Source: Paraniabella ginsengisoli (lineage in GTDB: Bacteria > Bacteroidota > Bacteroidia > Chitinophagales > Chitinophagaceae). Taken from it: a stretch of 64,000 nt of DNA. Of this stretch, positions 9,026-19,215 are shown piece by piece (positions within the stretch are counted from its first letter, which is position 1; every line of letters begins with the position of its first letter). The notes beneath the pieces were generated by a model. It saw only the letters and a program-made list of their open reading frames with translations. It had not been told where the DNA came from and searched no databases. A program made the position numbers and the translations under genes. Location of the stretch: positions 372,001 through 436,000 of the forward strand of contig NZ_JAKWBL010000001.1 in NCBI RefSeq assembly GCF_022513635.1. The letters run 5' to 3'.

Positions 9026-10024
9026 ATGGATAACGGCGCAAACCTGATAAAAAGTATTTTCAACGATGCGTTGGATTTTAATGACGCGTGCCTGCAAGTT
9101 TTCAGGTTTCAATATGCTAACAACAATATTTACAAGCAATATGTAGATGCGTTGGCTGTGCCTGTTTCAAAAATTGATCAACCAGCGAAGATTCCATTTT
9201 TGCCTATCCGTTTTTTTAAAACACACAGAATAATTTCAACCACGTTTACTACTAATCTTGTTTTTGAAAGCAGCGGAACGACCGAAACGATCAATAGCAA
9301 GCATTACGTAAAAGATGCAGCTATTTATGAGCAAAGTTTTAATAAATGCTTCGAACAGTTTTACGGAAAGCCGGACGAATGGTGCGTTTTAGGCCTATTG
9401 CCTTCTTACCTTGAGCGGCAAAATTCGTCGCTGGTGTATATGGTTCAAAAACTGATTGATCAAAGTGGACATGATCAAAGTGGTTTTTACCTGAATGATT
9501 TTGACAAACTTATTAAAACACTTCAAACCCTTGAAGCTGTCGGGCAAAAAACATTGTTAATTGGTGTAACCTTTGGTCTGCTTGATTTTGCAGAGAAATA
9601 TAAAATGCCATTAAAGCACACCATTGTGATGGAAACAGGCGGCATGAAAGGTAGAAGAAGAGAAATGATAAGAGCTGAAGTGCATGATATATTGAAGCAG
9701 GCCTTTTCTTTAAACACGATTCATTCTGAATATGGAATGACCGAACTTCTATCCCAAGCCTATTCACACGGCAACGGCTTATTTAAAACACCCGACTGGA
9801 TGCGTATATTGTTAAGAGATGAAGAAGACCCCCTTACAGTAAAGGAAGATACAACTACTGCAAGAACAAGAGGACTGATCAATATAATCGACCTGGCCAA
9901 TATTTACTCCTGCAGCTTTATTGCTACTGATGATTTAGGTGTGCTGAATAATGATGGAAGCTTTGAAGTAACCGGCCGCATGGATAATAGCGATTTGCGG
10001 GGTTGTAGCTTGTTGGTGGTGTAA
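9026..10024 (+). CDS. LuxE/PaaK-family acyl-protein synthetase-like enzyme
   Basis: The 332-residue product belongs to the adenylate-forming LuxE-like group. It has an SSGTTE motif (FESSGTTETINSKHY), ETGGMKGRRREMIRAEVH, the SEYGMTELLSQAY segment typical of the A5-like motif, and a C-terminal TDDLGVL / GRMDNSDLRGCSLLV block. In luminous bacteria LuxE activates fatty acids as acyl-AMP and holds them on a cysteine for reduction. Here there are no luxC or luxD genes, so the acyl substrate and acceptor are unknown. It is a single gene, divergent from a UbiA-like membrane protein and convergent with ychF, separated from ychF by a perfect palindrome that likely ends both transcripts. Confidence 0.78.
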   Translation: MDNGANLIKSIFNDALDFNDACLQVFRFQYANNNIYKQYVDALAVPVSKIDQPAKIPFLPIRFFKTHRIISTTFTTNLVFESSGTTETINSKHYVKDAAIYEQSFNKCFEQFYGKPDEWCVLGLLPSYLERQNSSLVYMVQKLIDQSGHDQSGFYLNDFDKLIKTLQTLEAVGQKTLLIGVTFGLLDFAEKYKMPLKHTIVMETGGMKGRRREMIRAEVHDILKQAFSLNTIHSEYGMTELLSQAYSHGNGLFKTPDWMRILLRDEEDPLTVKEDTTTARTRGLINIIDLANIYSCSFIATDDLGVLNNDGSFEVTGRMDNSDLRGCSLLVV

Positions 10025-10056
10025 TCATAGCCCACGATTTAAATCGTGGGCTATGA
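10025..10056. terminator. Perfect 32-base palindrome between convergent genes
   Basis: TCATAGCCCACGATTT at 10025-10040 is followed without loop by its exact complement to 10056. It fills the 37-base gap between the stops of the LuxE-like gene and ychF, where a bidirectional terminator is expected. The core CCCACG-ATTTAAAT-CGTGGG recurs as CCACG-GTTTAAAC-CGTGG at 52937-52954 with a compensating base-pair change, so it is also a member of a repeat family. Confidence 0.7.
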
Positions 10057-10061
10057 AATAT

Positions 10062-11156
10062 TTACACATTAAATCTGAAATGCATTACGTCTCCATCTTT
10101 AACCAAATATTTTTCCTTCAATTCTTAATTTACCGGCTTCGCGACAAGCAGCTTCGCTTTTATATTGCAGGTAATCTTCATAGCCAATTACTTCTGCTTT
10201 GATAAATCCTTTTTCAAAATCGGTATGAATAACACCGGCGCATTGCGGGGCTTTCCAGCCTTCATGAAAGGTCCAGGCACGCACTTCCTGAACACCGGCT
10301 GTGAAATAAGTATTCAATCCTAAAAGCTGATAAGCCGAACGAATCAGGCGATTTAGAGCAGGCTCTTTCATTTGGTATTCATCCATAAATAAAGCTTTAT
10401 CATCAGGATCTTCCATTTCCGAAATTTGCGCTTCAATAGAATTGCTCATAATAATGATCTCTGCGCCTTCTTCCTGAGCAACTTTCTTTAATGCTTCTGA
10501 AAATTTATTACCTGTATGCATGGATGGTTCATCAACGTTAGCTACATAAAGTACAGGCTTATCGGTAAGTAAAAACATATCAGCAACCGCAGCTTTTTCT
10601 TCTTTGGTCAAATCTAGTGAGCGGATGCTTTTGCCCTGTTCTAAATGCGCATAGCATTTTTGTAAAACTTCCAATTCGGGCTTGGCTTTAGGATCTGTTT
10701 TAGCCTGCTTTTCTTTTTCTGGATTTGTTTTTCCACACTATCCAGGTCTTTCAACTGAAGCTCGGTATCAATAATTTCTTTATCGCTTACGGGGTTGATA
10801 GCGCCTTCTTCACGTAATACATTCTCATCTTCAAAGCAGCGGATAACGTGAATTACGGCATCCACTTCACGAATATTTGCGAGGAACTTATTGCCCAATC
10901 CTTCGCCTTTGCTGGCTCCTTTTACCAATCCGGCAATATCCACAATCTCAATTTGGGTAGGCACCGTGCGGTCGGGTTGCACCAATTCTGCCAATTTATC
11001 AATGCGCTCGTCCGGCACATCAACCAAGCCCGTATTAGGTTCTATGGTGCAGAAGCGATAATTGCTGGCCTGCGCCTTGGCGCTATTGCTTACCGCATTA
11101 AATAAAGTTGATTTTCCTACATTGGGTAACCCCACAATTCCTGCTTGTAAAGCCAT
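10062..11156 (-). CDS. ychF: Redox-regulated ATPase YchF (Obg-like GTPase family), two frameshifts
   Basis: YchF is an Obg-related, ribosome-associated P-loop nucleotidase that prefers ATP. The N-terminal G domain has [34 protein letters not shown] and RCFED. The C-terminal part has [30 protein letters not shown] and a TGS-domain ending. The frame breaks in the T-tracts at 10709-10718 (one base short; the junction then reads [19 protein letters not shown]). It breaks again near 10120 (two short or one long), after which [16 protein letters not shown] ends at TAA 10064-10062. The reconstruction gives 365 residues, the normal length. It stands alone and ends at the 10025-10056 palindrome. Confidence 0.92.
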
Positions 11157-11183
11157 GTTTATTTAAAATTTTCGATTGTTATT

Positions 11184-11262
11184 TTTTATTGACCCGGCTG
11201 ATGAACAACTATCAGCTTCGTTGCGTCGCACTCTTGTGCTGCAGTACATTTTTCAACCTACA
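11184..11262 (+). repeat. Dispersed intergenic repeat, copy B (GCGTCGCACTCTT subfamily)
   Basis: This shares TTTTTATTGACCCGGCTGA and TTCGTTGCGTCGCACTCTT with copy A at 1546-1645, in the same order and nearly the same spacing. It ends with GTGCTGCAGTACATTTTTCAAC. It lies between the start of ychF and the next upstream promoter-like site. A TAnnTTTG match (TAACTTTG on the minus strand, 11296-11289) lies just beyond it and could serve ychF. The 311-base gap 11157-11467 otherwise holds only the palindrome at 11307-11339. Confidence 0.65.
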
Positions 11263-11306
11263 TAAACGGGTCTATCCATAAAAGTGGGCAAAGTTAAGAG
11301 TTATGT

Positions 11307-11339
11307 TTGAATAGGTCAGACACTGTCTGACCTATTCAA
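11307..11339. repeat. Palindrome GGTCAGACA-C-TGTCTGACC, intergenic copy
   Basis: TTGAATAGGTCAGACA (11307-11322) and TGTCTGACCTATTCAA (11324-11339) are exact complements around one central C, giving a 16-pair stem. It lies 129 bases before the start of the YhcG/DUF1016 gene, whose coding sequence contains two more copies. Confidence 0.85.
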
Positions 11340-11467
11340 TAAAAATGTTATGCGAAACGGATATTTAGTTCGCCCGCCCGAAAGATTCATTCTGGCGGGG
11401 ACGGTCTATTATAAATGTGCAATCGGTATTATGCCCGCAGCTTAAGCACAAATCATTATTTTTGGTA

Positions 11468-12606
11468 ATGAACTTTAATGCACTGCTTTCTACCATTAAA
11501 CAAACCCATGTTTCTTTGCAGCAATCGGCAGTAAAGGCTGTAAACCGCCATATAACGCTGCGAAACTGGCTTATCGGATTTTATATTTTTGAGTATGAGC
11601 AAAGAGGCGAAGACCGGGCAAAGTACGGAGAGTTGCTTTTAGAAAAGCTGGCAAAACGTATCAAAATTCGCGGGCTTTCAGAAACAAACCTGAAAGTTTT
11701 CAGAAAGTTTTATTTGGACTATTCTTCAATAGGTCAGACAGTGTCTGACGAATTTGAACAGCTAATACCAATAGGTCAGACACTGTCTGACCTATTGAAA
11801 CCAAGCGTGGCAAAGCTTTTGGCAAAACGTGTTTCAGCTCCTGTTAAAGGGATAACGCCAGCGCAATACAAAAAGCATATTCTTCAATTATTTGCAGCAA
11901 CATCTTTTTCTCATTTTACAGAGCTGATTAAAATTGAGGAAGGAGATAAACGACTGTATTACGAGCTGCTACTTTTACATACCCAACCTTCGGTTCGTGA
12001 TTTGCGAAGAGCTATAAATACGTTGGCCTACGAAAGAACAGGGTTGTCAAAAAATAAAAAACTATCGTTACAGCAAATAGAAGAAAAAATAAAACCAACA
12101 CAAGCGATAGATGCTATTAAAGATTTTTATTTTTTCGATTTTTTTCAATTGCCTAAATCGAACACCATTAACGAAACAGATTTAGAAACAGCATTACTTA
12201 ATCATTTAGAGAAATTTATATTAGAGCTTGGTAATGGCTTTTGCTTTGAAGCAAGACAAAAAAGATTGCTAATAGGCGACGAATATTTTTTCGTGGATAT
12301 GGTTTTTTATCACCGCATACTCCACTGCCATGTGCTTATAGAATTGAAGGTTGAAAAATTAGCGAGCTATCAGGCTTCTCAACTAAAATCCTACCTAAGT
12401 TTTTATGAGAAAAATTACAAATCGGCAGGCGATAATCCGCCTATAGGTATTTTATTAGTAACAGATAAAAACAAAGCCCTTGTGGAATATTCGGGAGCAA
12501 CTATTCGGGAAAAAATGTTTGTCTCCAAATATGCAGTAATGTTACCTTCAAAAAACAGTTAGAAAATTTTTTAGAAAAAGAGTTGAAAAAGTATAAAGCA
12601 AAATAA
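11468..12606 (+). CDS. YhcG/DUF1016-type PDDEXK nuclease-domain protein with internal palindromes
   Basis: The ATG at 11468 begins a DUF1016-like N-terminal domain (LRNWLIGFYIFEYEQRGEDR, YGELLLEKLAKRI, LKVFRKFYLDY). The C-terminal domain is a PDDEXK nuclease-like fold: FCFEARQKRLLIGDEYFFVD, FYHRILHCHVLIELKVEKL (core D...ExK) and YLSFYEKNYK. Relatives are often tied to mobile DNA, restriction or competence, but the role is unproven. Two copies of the GTCAGACA palindrome at 11733-11797 are translated as IGQTVSD and IGQTLSD between the domains. The frame ends early at 12562 because A6 at 12550-12555 is one base short. Correction adds QLENFLEKELKKYKAK and a stop at 12604-12606, giving 379 residues. 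Confidence 0.8.
11733..11797. repeat. Two in-gene copies of the GTCAGACA palindrome
   Basis: The first copy (11733-11749) keeps an 8-pair stem, GTCAGACA-G-TGTCTGAC. The second (11769-11797) keeps a 14-pair stem, CAATAGGTCAGACA-C-TGTCTGACCTATTG. Both are in the same reading frame, 42 bases apart, and give near-identical heptapeptides in the encoded protein. Confidence 0.85.
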
Positions 12607-12617
12607 GTGAAACAATT

Positions 12618-14017
12618 ATGGTATTAAGTAGAATCTGGAGCGCGTTTATAATTATTGCATTGGCTGTTGCGCTGGGAAAATTTGTTTTTCAAAGTGGACA
12701 AGAGCAGATTTTTTCACAGATGGTGACGGGAAAAAGTGGCGATACGACTTTTGTAAAAGAAGTGGATTCGTTAATGCTGCCGGCCAGTGTTCATGCACAG
12801 TTACGCAATGGACAGGATGTAAACTGGGAAGGGCATCGTGTAGCAGCCGCTGGCGGCGGGACTTTTAAATTATTTACCCTGCAATCTACTAACGGAGTTT
12901 TTGACACCACTAAAGATGCGGTAAATCTTTGCATTGGTTTAATAGGTATTATGGCTTTGTTTTTAGGCTTTATGAATATTGCGGAGCAGGCCGGTGGTGT
13001 GCGTTTTCTTTCTAAGATCATTGGACCGTTTTTCTCAAAAATTTTTCCGGAAGTGCCCAAAAATCATCCGGCAATGGGGCATATGGTGATGAACTTTTCT
13101 GCCAATCTTTTGGGATTGGATAACGCCGCTACTCCTTTTGGTATTAAATCGATGGAAAGCTTGCAGGAACTAAATCCTGACAAAACAAAAGCCACAAATG
13201 CGCAGATCATGTTCTTGTGTTTACATGCTTCCGGACTCACTTTGATACCTACTGTTATCATTGCAGATCGCGTTGCGTTAAAATCTCAATTTCCTACCGA
13301 AATATTTATTCCTTGTATGATTGCCACTTTTGTAGCCACAATAACGGCGATGGTAATTGTATCTTTTAAGCAGGGAATAAAAGTGTTTCAGCCTGTAATA
13401 GTGGGTTGGGTGCTTGGTATTACAGCTTTATTCACAGCGCTGATTGTGTACGTGAGAACGCTTGATATTAGAGGTGTTCAATTGTTTTCAACTACTTTAA
13501 GTAACGGATTGATTTTACTTATTTTTTTACTCATCATAGCAGGAGCGATTTATAAAAAAGCACCAATTTTTGATGCTTTTGTGGATGGCGCAAAGGGCGG
13601 TTTTGAAACGGCAATAAAAATTATTCCTTATTTGGTGGGGCTTTTAGTTGCGATCAGTTTACTGCGTAACAGCGGCGCTTTTGATTTTGTAATGGGTGGA
13701 ATAAAAGCGGCATTTGCTTTTTTGGTGGGGATGCACGAATTGTGGATGCACTGCCTACGGCGATACTTAAACCGTTTAGCGGAAGTGGTGCTCGTGCCAT
13801 GATGATCGATACTTTAAAAACCCATGGTCCTGATTCTTTTGCAGGAAACCTTACTTCTGTATTTCGCGGTTCGGCTGATACAACATTCTATATTATTGCG
13901 GTTTACTTTGGGGCCGTGGGCATAAAAAATACCCGCTACTCTGTTGGCGCTATGTTGCTCGCAGACCTAGCGGGTATTATTACTGCCGTGGCAGTGAGTT
14001 ATTTGTTTTTTGGGTAA
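12618..14017 (+). CDS. SpmA/SpmB-type fused nucleoside-recognition (Gate) membrane protein, one frameshift
   Basis: The product is a polytopic membrane protein of 466 residues after correction. The first half matches spore maturation protein A (VNLCIGLIGIMALFLGFMNI, SANLLGLDNAATPFGIKSME, IMFLCLHASGLTLIPTVII). The second half matches SpmB (FVDGAKGGFETAIKIIPYLV, ALPTAILKPFSGSGARAM, SVFRGSADTTFYIIAVYFG). Each half carries a Gate domain as in nucleoside transporters. Bacteroidota do not form spores, so the name does not describe the role; the substrate is unknown. The frame breaks around 13724-13730, where one G is missing. Near the 3' end AATACCCGCTA (13928-13938) and TAGCGGGTATT (13968-13978) form an inverted repeat within the coding sequence. 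The gene starts 11 bases after the YhcG stop. Confidence 0.83.
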
Positions 14018-14022
14018 TATCC

Positions 14023-16022
14023 CTACTTAATGTAGCTATAGTACTCATCATCACTTGCGCAGTCCCACCAAATCGGCATGCTCCAAATATCCGGATCTGC
14101 GGCGTGAGCATTTACGGCAAGCACGTTTGTCAGGTTGTAATTCAGTTCAAGAGTAGTAGGCAATTTCCAACGACGTTGCCAGTATCTCGGATCTGTTTTG
14201 GAAGCACCAATGTATATATCCTGACCGGCAAATAAAGGTCCTCTGTCATATCCTGGATAAACAACTCCAAAGCCGCCGACATTTCCGGTGCTGAAATTAA
14301 ACCGGCGCATGTCATTCCAGTTTTCAATACTACAGCCCATCGCTATATATTTTTGCAGCATAATATCGGACATTGTAAGGTTGCCCGCCGCCTGGCATAT
14401 AGCATTACTGGCTAAGTAAGCCGTGATATCGTTGGGATTCATGGGAGCCATATCCGGATTAACAGAGGCGTAGCCTGCGGCCTGCCATTCCGATAACTTG
14501 GCTTGCATCATATTTAAATGAGCTCGGACGCCTTCCATGTAAGCTGCATGAGCATTTGCTTTATCTCCCTTTCTCATGTAAACTTCAGCTTTAATAAAGC
14601 ACATTTCATGATAGGTTAAAATTTCTTGGTCAGATACAGGTCGAATTTGGAAAGAACCTGTTGAAGCAACCGCACCCGCAGTGTTGGCTGCAGTTGAAGG
14701 ATACCAGTTAAGATCCATTTCATTTGTGCCGCCTGTAGCTAGTGAGAAGGTGCGCATATTTACATAAGAAGTATCTCCTGAATATAAATAGTTAGTGCTG
14801 TTGATAAATATAGATCCTGCGTTGTATGTAACCGTTACACTGGTGCCATCAATAGTGTGAGTGCGACCTGCCAGAACCTGTGCAGCAATGAAATTGGTGC
14901 GTTCGGTTGCATCTGCAATTGTATACTTTATGGGCGTATTTGCGGTTGCATAAGTGGGGGCGATGATAGATGTAGCGCCACCTTTCACAAGGCGAGTTGA
15001 TGGTCCATAAGAATCAACACCTTTAGAGCGGTTCCAAGTATAAGAGGCTACCTTTTTACTTGCATCGAGTTTAATATCAGACATCGATGCGGGTACTATT
15101 TTTGTCATCCGTGGATCTGTAATTCCTGACGCACGCATATTTGTCAGCAGGTTATAATGATATTGAGAAATGCGCTGGTTGCTGCCATAACCAGCATAAT
15201 TCCAATTGCCATTAGTTACAACAGGATCACCTAATAAATAATCTGTAACTGTACTATTATTAAAGGAAGGTTGAACAATATTGTCTGCATTAGATTGGGG
15301 TGCTTTGGATAAGCAGTATAAAATAGAATCCGGATTATACAGATCTGATTTCTTGGAAAGTTTAAGCATATAGCGTGCTTTTAATCCGTAACATAGCTTG
15401 ATCCATTTGCTCACGTCTCCGTTATTCCACATATCTCCTTTAGAAAAGGCCGGGGCTGCAGCATCCTGGGTTTTATTAAATAAGCTAATTGCATTATCCA
15501 ATTTAGCCATACATCCATAATAAATGGTTTTACCATCATCAAAAGTAGGGCTGGCAATTGAAGATATAGCCTGAGTGTACGGCATTTCACCATACACATC
15601 CAACATCTGCATAAATCCTAGCGCGTGAAATACTTCGGCCGTAGCCATGTAGGAGTAAGCGCCTTTTTCTCAGCAGAATTATATAGATCTTTCAGATTGG
15701 ATGCTACTTCTACAAACCAGGTTTGGTAAGGGGTTGTATTTCCTGTAGAGGCGATCCATGTTGTAGTAAATGGGTTGGCTGAACCGCTGTTGCTGTAGTA
15801 TACTCCAGCCTGACAAGCTGTACGAAAATTGGTGACGCCCGCGGTATACGTGTAAAAATGTTGTATCCAGGGAAGCCTGTTTTCTACTAACACACTTTCG
15901 TTGTTAGGGTTGTTAGGGTCGGTATTTACATCCAGCCATTTTTTGCACGAAGTAAAAGCTAAGAAAAGCAGGCTGCTAAGTATAATATGTTTTAAATTTT
16001 TCATGATCTTGTTTTGTTTCAT
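14023..16022 (-). CDS. SusD/RagB-family outer-membrane lipoprotein (susD1), one frameshift
   Basis: SusD-type lipoproteins sit on the cell surface over a SusC channel and bind glycan or other oligomers. The N-terminus MKNLKHIILSSLLFLAFTSC has a lipobox cysteine and continues KKWLDVNTDPNNPN, typical of the SusD-like_2 branch. The TPR-like body has MATAEVFHALGFMQMLDVYG, LTYHEMCFIKAEVYMRKGD and a C-terminal WNDMRRFNF segment. The frame breaks at T5 15664-15668, one base short; correction joins AEKKGAYSY to MATAEVF and gives about 666 residues. The start overlaps the susC1 stop by one base (TAATG); an internal ATG at 16004 is the alternative. It is the last gene of the PUL-like locus. Confidence 0.88.
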
Positions 16023-19000
16023 TAAAAACTAAGGTTTATACCAAATGTGAAACTTGCTACTGCGGGCACACCCAAGTAATCTATACCTGTCGAACCAGAA
16101 CCTCCTGTTCCTCCAGCCGCACTTACTTCCGGATCCATGCCTTCATAGTTCGTCAGCGTTAATAAATTGGTGCCGATCGCTGTTGCTGAAATACCTTTAA
16201 TCACTTTTGTGCTTTTTAGCATATCGGTAAAATCGTATGTTAATGACAGTGAACGAAGCTTTAACCAGTTTACAGAAGTAATAAGATTCATGGAATTGGC
16301 TGCATAATTGGCCCAATACTGCTGAATCATATAATTTCCCGAATAGGTAGTCCCATTTATAACATAAGACTCATCAGCATTATACGTTTGAGAAAACTCA
16401 GCACCTGTTTGACTGTTCACGCCATTTACTGTTACGGATTCGCGATTATTCAACAAAGTTCTTTCGCTTAGCCCATTCAGGATCATAGAATATTCAGTTC
16501 CATTATATACGTCTCCGCCTTTACGAACATCGATGAGGAACGATAACGTTAGGTCCTTGTATCGAAGTGTATTATTAAAGCCGCCAATAAAATCTGGTTC
16601 CCGGTTACCTACGATCGGATTGTTATTATTAAGTTTATATAATCCAGTTGTAGGATCTACCTGATAGCGCCCATTTGCTATTTCCTGATTGTTTGCATCT
16701 GTCTCACGTAAGTAAGTGGTTCCGGTCATTCCAAGGAAAAATCCGCCATTAGGAATCGAGGCCGCTTTTACAGTTCCGAATTGTGCGTCTGTCGGATAAA
16801 AATATGCTACCCCTGGCAAAAATTCACCCAGTCTTCCTTTGTTGTAAGAGAAGTTCAGCATTACATCCCATCCAAAATCTCTTTGTACCACAGGTTTTCC
16901 TGTAAGTGCTATTTCCATCCCCTTGTTGATCACAGAACCGGAATTTATAGCTGTCAGAATATAACCGCTGGCATTTGACAGACGAGGCTGGGCAATTTGG
17001 TTCTCCGTCTGGCTATGATAATAAGTGTAATCTAACCCAATTCGACCTTTTAGGAATCTAAGTTCTCCGCCAACTTCCCAGGACTTTTGAATTTCGGGCT
17101 TTAAGAAAGGATTTCCACTTGTATATTGATTTCCTATACCTGTAAAAGATCCAATCGTAATTGGGTTGTTAACATAAGTGAGAGTAGCGTATGCATTTGC
17201 GTCTTTACCCACCTGGGCCCAACTTGCGCGAACTTTACCGAAGGACAGGATATTGTTTTTGGGTAACAATTCTGTAAAAACAAAAGAACCACTTAGTGAA
17301 GGGTAAAAATAAGATCTGTTTTCAACGGGCAATGTAGATGACCAGTCATTACGACCTGTAGCGGTAATGAAAGCTATATCTTTATACGAAACGCCAAATT
17401 CTCCATATCCTCCAACCAGTCGTTTTTGTGTTATACGATCTCTGAAAAACTGATTTTCCGGAGCAAAATTGCTAAAAGCAATGGTGCCGGCTGTTACAAA
17501 ATTATATCCCCACTGATTTTGGCTTTTTATTTCTGTATTTTCTGAAGTAGTTCCTAATAATAAGCGAAGATCGAAATCTCCTACTGTTTTATGAAAATTA
17601 CTCATTGCGGTTGTAGTGATAAAAGTATAATCATACAAGCTTTTGCTTAGCCGGCCATTTTGGTATAACGGAATCACAGCAGAACCTGGTGCTATATAGG
17701 TATAATCATTTGTAGCATACTGATCATAACCTAAGCGCGCTATAACGTCCCACCATTCCGCAATTTTGAAGCTGGCATTCAGGCCTCCCGTGAAACGTTT
17801 TGTTTGCGATGTTAACTTATCCATATTAATAATCCAGTAAGGATTGTCAATGTCATCTACTAAATCAATTGTTCCATCGAATCTCCGGTATTGTGTTCCG
17901 TCCGGGTTTCGATATCTTTTGATGTCAAACGTTTGCGGCCAGCTATATATCGCACCCATTGTCCCATTACCACCACCAGCGTACAGGCCACCTGTGGTTA
18001 GTGTTCTGTCGTTATCTGCAACAGAATAGGCTGCATTGGCATCTAGTGTTAATCGACCGTATTTTTGAACACCATTAAACCTGAAGGTTGTCTTATTATA
18101 ATCAGTCTCAGGCACGATGCCTGTTTGATTGTAATTTGATGCGGATAAATAAAATGAACCGTTTTTTGTGCCTCCGGATACGTTCACGTTATTGTCATAG
18201 ATAAGACCATTCTTAAAAAAGTCTTGAATATTATTGTATACTGTGTCGGCAGACGTGATTTCTTTACCCCATGACCTGTAAGTAATGTCATTGAAAACGC
18301 CATTACTCGCATAGGTGCCATTTCCAAACTGGGTTTGAGCCTCGGGAATTTTATTCGCCCAAGAAGTAATTATTTTACTGTTGACATTAACATTTACCTT
18401 ACCCTCAGCACCCTTTTTTGTAGTGATGATGATAACACCATCAGCAGCGCGTGATCCGTACAAGGCAGCAGCAGCAGCACCTTTCAAAACGGATAGGTTT
18501 TCGATATCTTCCGGGTTAATATCCATAATGCGGTTAGAATAGCTGGTATTGCTACGGGACAAACCGTCCGTGCCAGTATTACCTGTAACAGTAGTGGAGT
18601 TATCATATATAATCCCATCGATTACAAATAATGGTTGATTTTGCCTCCCATCAGATGTAGAATTACCGCCACGTATAGTAATAGATGCCCCGGCACCCGC
18701 CGCGCCGCTAAATTGTGTAACATTAACACCAGGTACTTTTCCTACCAGGGAATTAACAACATTTGTGTTTTTATTTTTCATTAGTTCCTGTGCCCCCAGG
18801 TCAGAAACCGAATATCCCAGCGCCTTTCGCTCTTTTTTAATACCAAGGGCTGTTACCACCACTTCACTTTCAAGCGTTCCGGTACCAGGGGTTAAGGTAA
18901 CATTGATGTTAGTTTCCGTACTGATGGTTACCGTTTGTTTTTCATATCCTATGTAAGTAAATTCTAATGACTGGCCAGCTTGTGCAGTTATTGAAAATTT

Positions 19001-19180
19001 GCCGTCAGCATCCGTCAAAGTCGCAGTTTGTGTTTCAATAACGGCAACAGTAACACCTTGGAGAGGGCCGTTCTGCCCGGATACTGATCCTGATATCGTC
19101 TTGGTTTGTCCCCAACCCGTAATGGGTAATAAACAGTAAAACATCCAAAATAGGATGGAATTTGAGATTGTCTTTCTCAT
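16022..19180 (-). CDS. SusC/RagA TonB-linked outer-membrane protein (susC1)
   Basis: Intact, 1052 residues. A signal peptide ends near residue 24 (CLLPITGWGQ). It is followed by a carboxypeptidase-like beta-sandwich (residues ~28-105: ISGSVSGQNGPLQGVTV), the TonB-box region (ESEVVVTALGIKKERKALGY), a plug domain (SLVGKVPGVNVTQFSGAAG, PLFVIDGIIYDN, INPEDIENLSVLKGAAAAAL, GVIIITTKKG) and a 22-strand barrel ending SFTFGINLSF. With SusD1 it would import a large ligand into the periplasm using TonB energy. It starts 35 bases after the DeoR regulator on the same strand, so that regulator may be co-transcribed with or sit just before this pair. Confidence 0.93.
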   Translation of the reverse strand: MRKTISNSILFWMFYCLLPITGWGQTKTISGSVSGQNGPLQGVTVAVIETQTATLTDADGKFSITAQAGQSLEFTYIGYEKQTVTISTETNINVTLTPGTGTLESEVVVTALGIKKERKALGYSVSDLGAQELMKNKNTNVVNSLVGKVPGVNVTQFSGAAGAGASITIRGGNSTSDGRQNQPLFVIDGIIYDNSTTVTGNTGTDGLSRSNTSYSNRIMDINPEDIENLSVLKGAAAAALYGSRAADGVIIITTKKGAEGKVNVNVNSKIITSWANKIPEAQTQFGNGTYASNGVFNDITYRSWGKEITSADTVYNNIQDFFKNGLIYDNNVNVSGGTKNGSFYLSASNYNQTGIVPETDYNKTTFRFNGVQKYGRLTLDANAAYSVADNDRTLTTGGLYAGGGNGTMGAIYSWPQTFDIKRYRNPDGTQYRRFDGTIDLVDDIDNPYWIINMDKLTSQTKRFTGGLNASFKIAEWWDVIARLGYDQYATNDYTYIAPGSAVIPLYQNGRLSKSLYDYTFITTTAMSNFHKTVGDFDLRLLLGTTSENTEIKSQNQWGYNFVTAGTIAFSNFAPENQFFRDRITQKRLVGGYGEFGVSYKDIAFITATGRNDWSSTLPVENRSYFYPSLSGSFVFTELLPKNNILSFGKVRASWAQVGKDANAYATLTYVNNPITIGSFTGIGNQYTSGNPFLKPEIQKSWEVGGELRFLKGRIGLDYTYYHSQTENQIAQPRLSNASGYILTAINSGSVINKGMEIALTGKPVVQRDFGWDVMLNFSYNKGRLGEFLPGVAYFYPTDAQFGTVKAASIPNGGFFLGMTGTTYLRETDANNQEIANGRYQVDPTTGLYKLNNNNPIVGNREPDFIGGFNNTLRYKDLTLSFLIDVRKGGDVYNGTEYSMILNGLSERTLLNNRESVTVNGVNSQTGAEFSQTYNADESYVINGTTYSGNYMIQQYWANYAANSMNLITSVNWLKLRSLSLTYDFTDMLKSTKVIKGISATAIGTNLLTLTNYEGMDPEVSAAGGTGGSGSTGIDYLGVPAVASFTFGINLSF

Positions 19181-19215
19181 GATATGTATTTTATTGTTAT
19201 TGGTTGTAGATAGTT

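Noticed and set aside
12618..14017. Sporulation function for the SpmA/SpmB-type fusion
   Set aside because: The organism is a Bacteroidota member with no other sporulation gene in view; the Gate-domain similarity supports only a transporter-like membrane protein.
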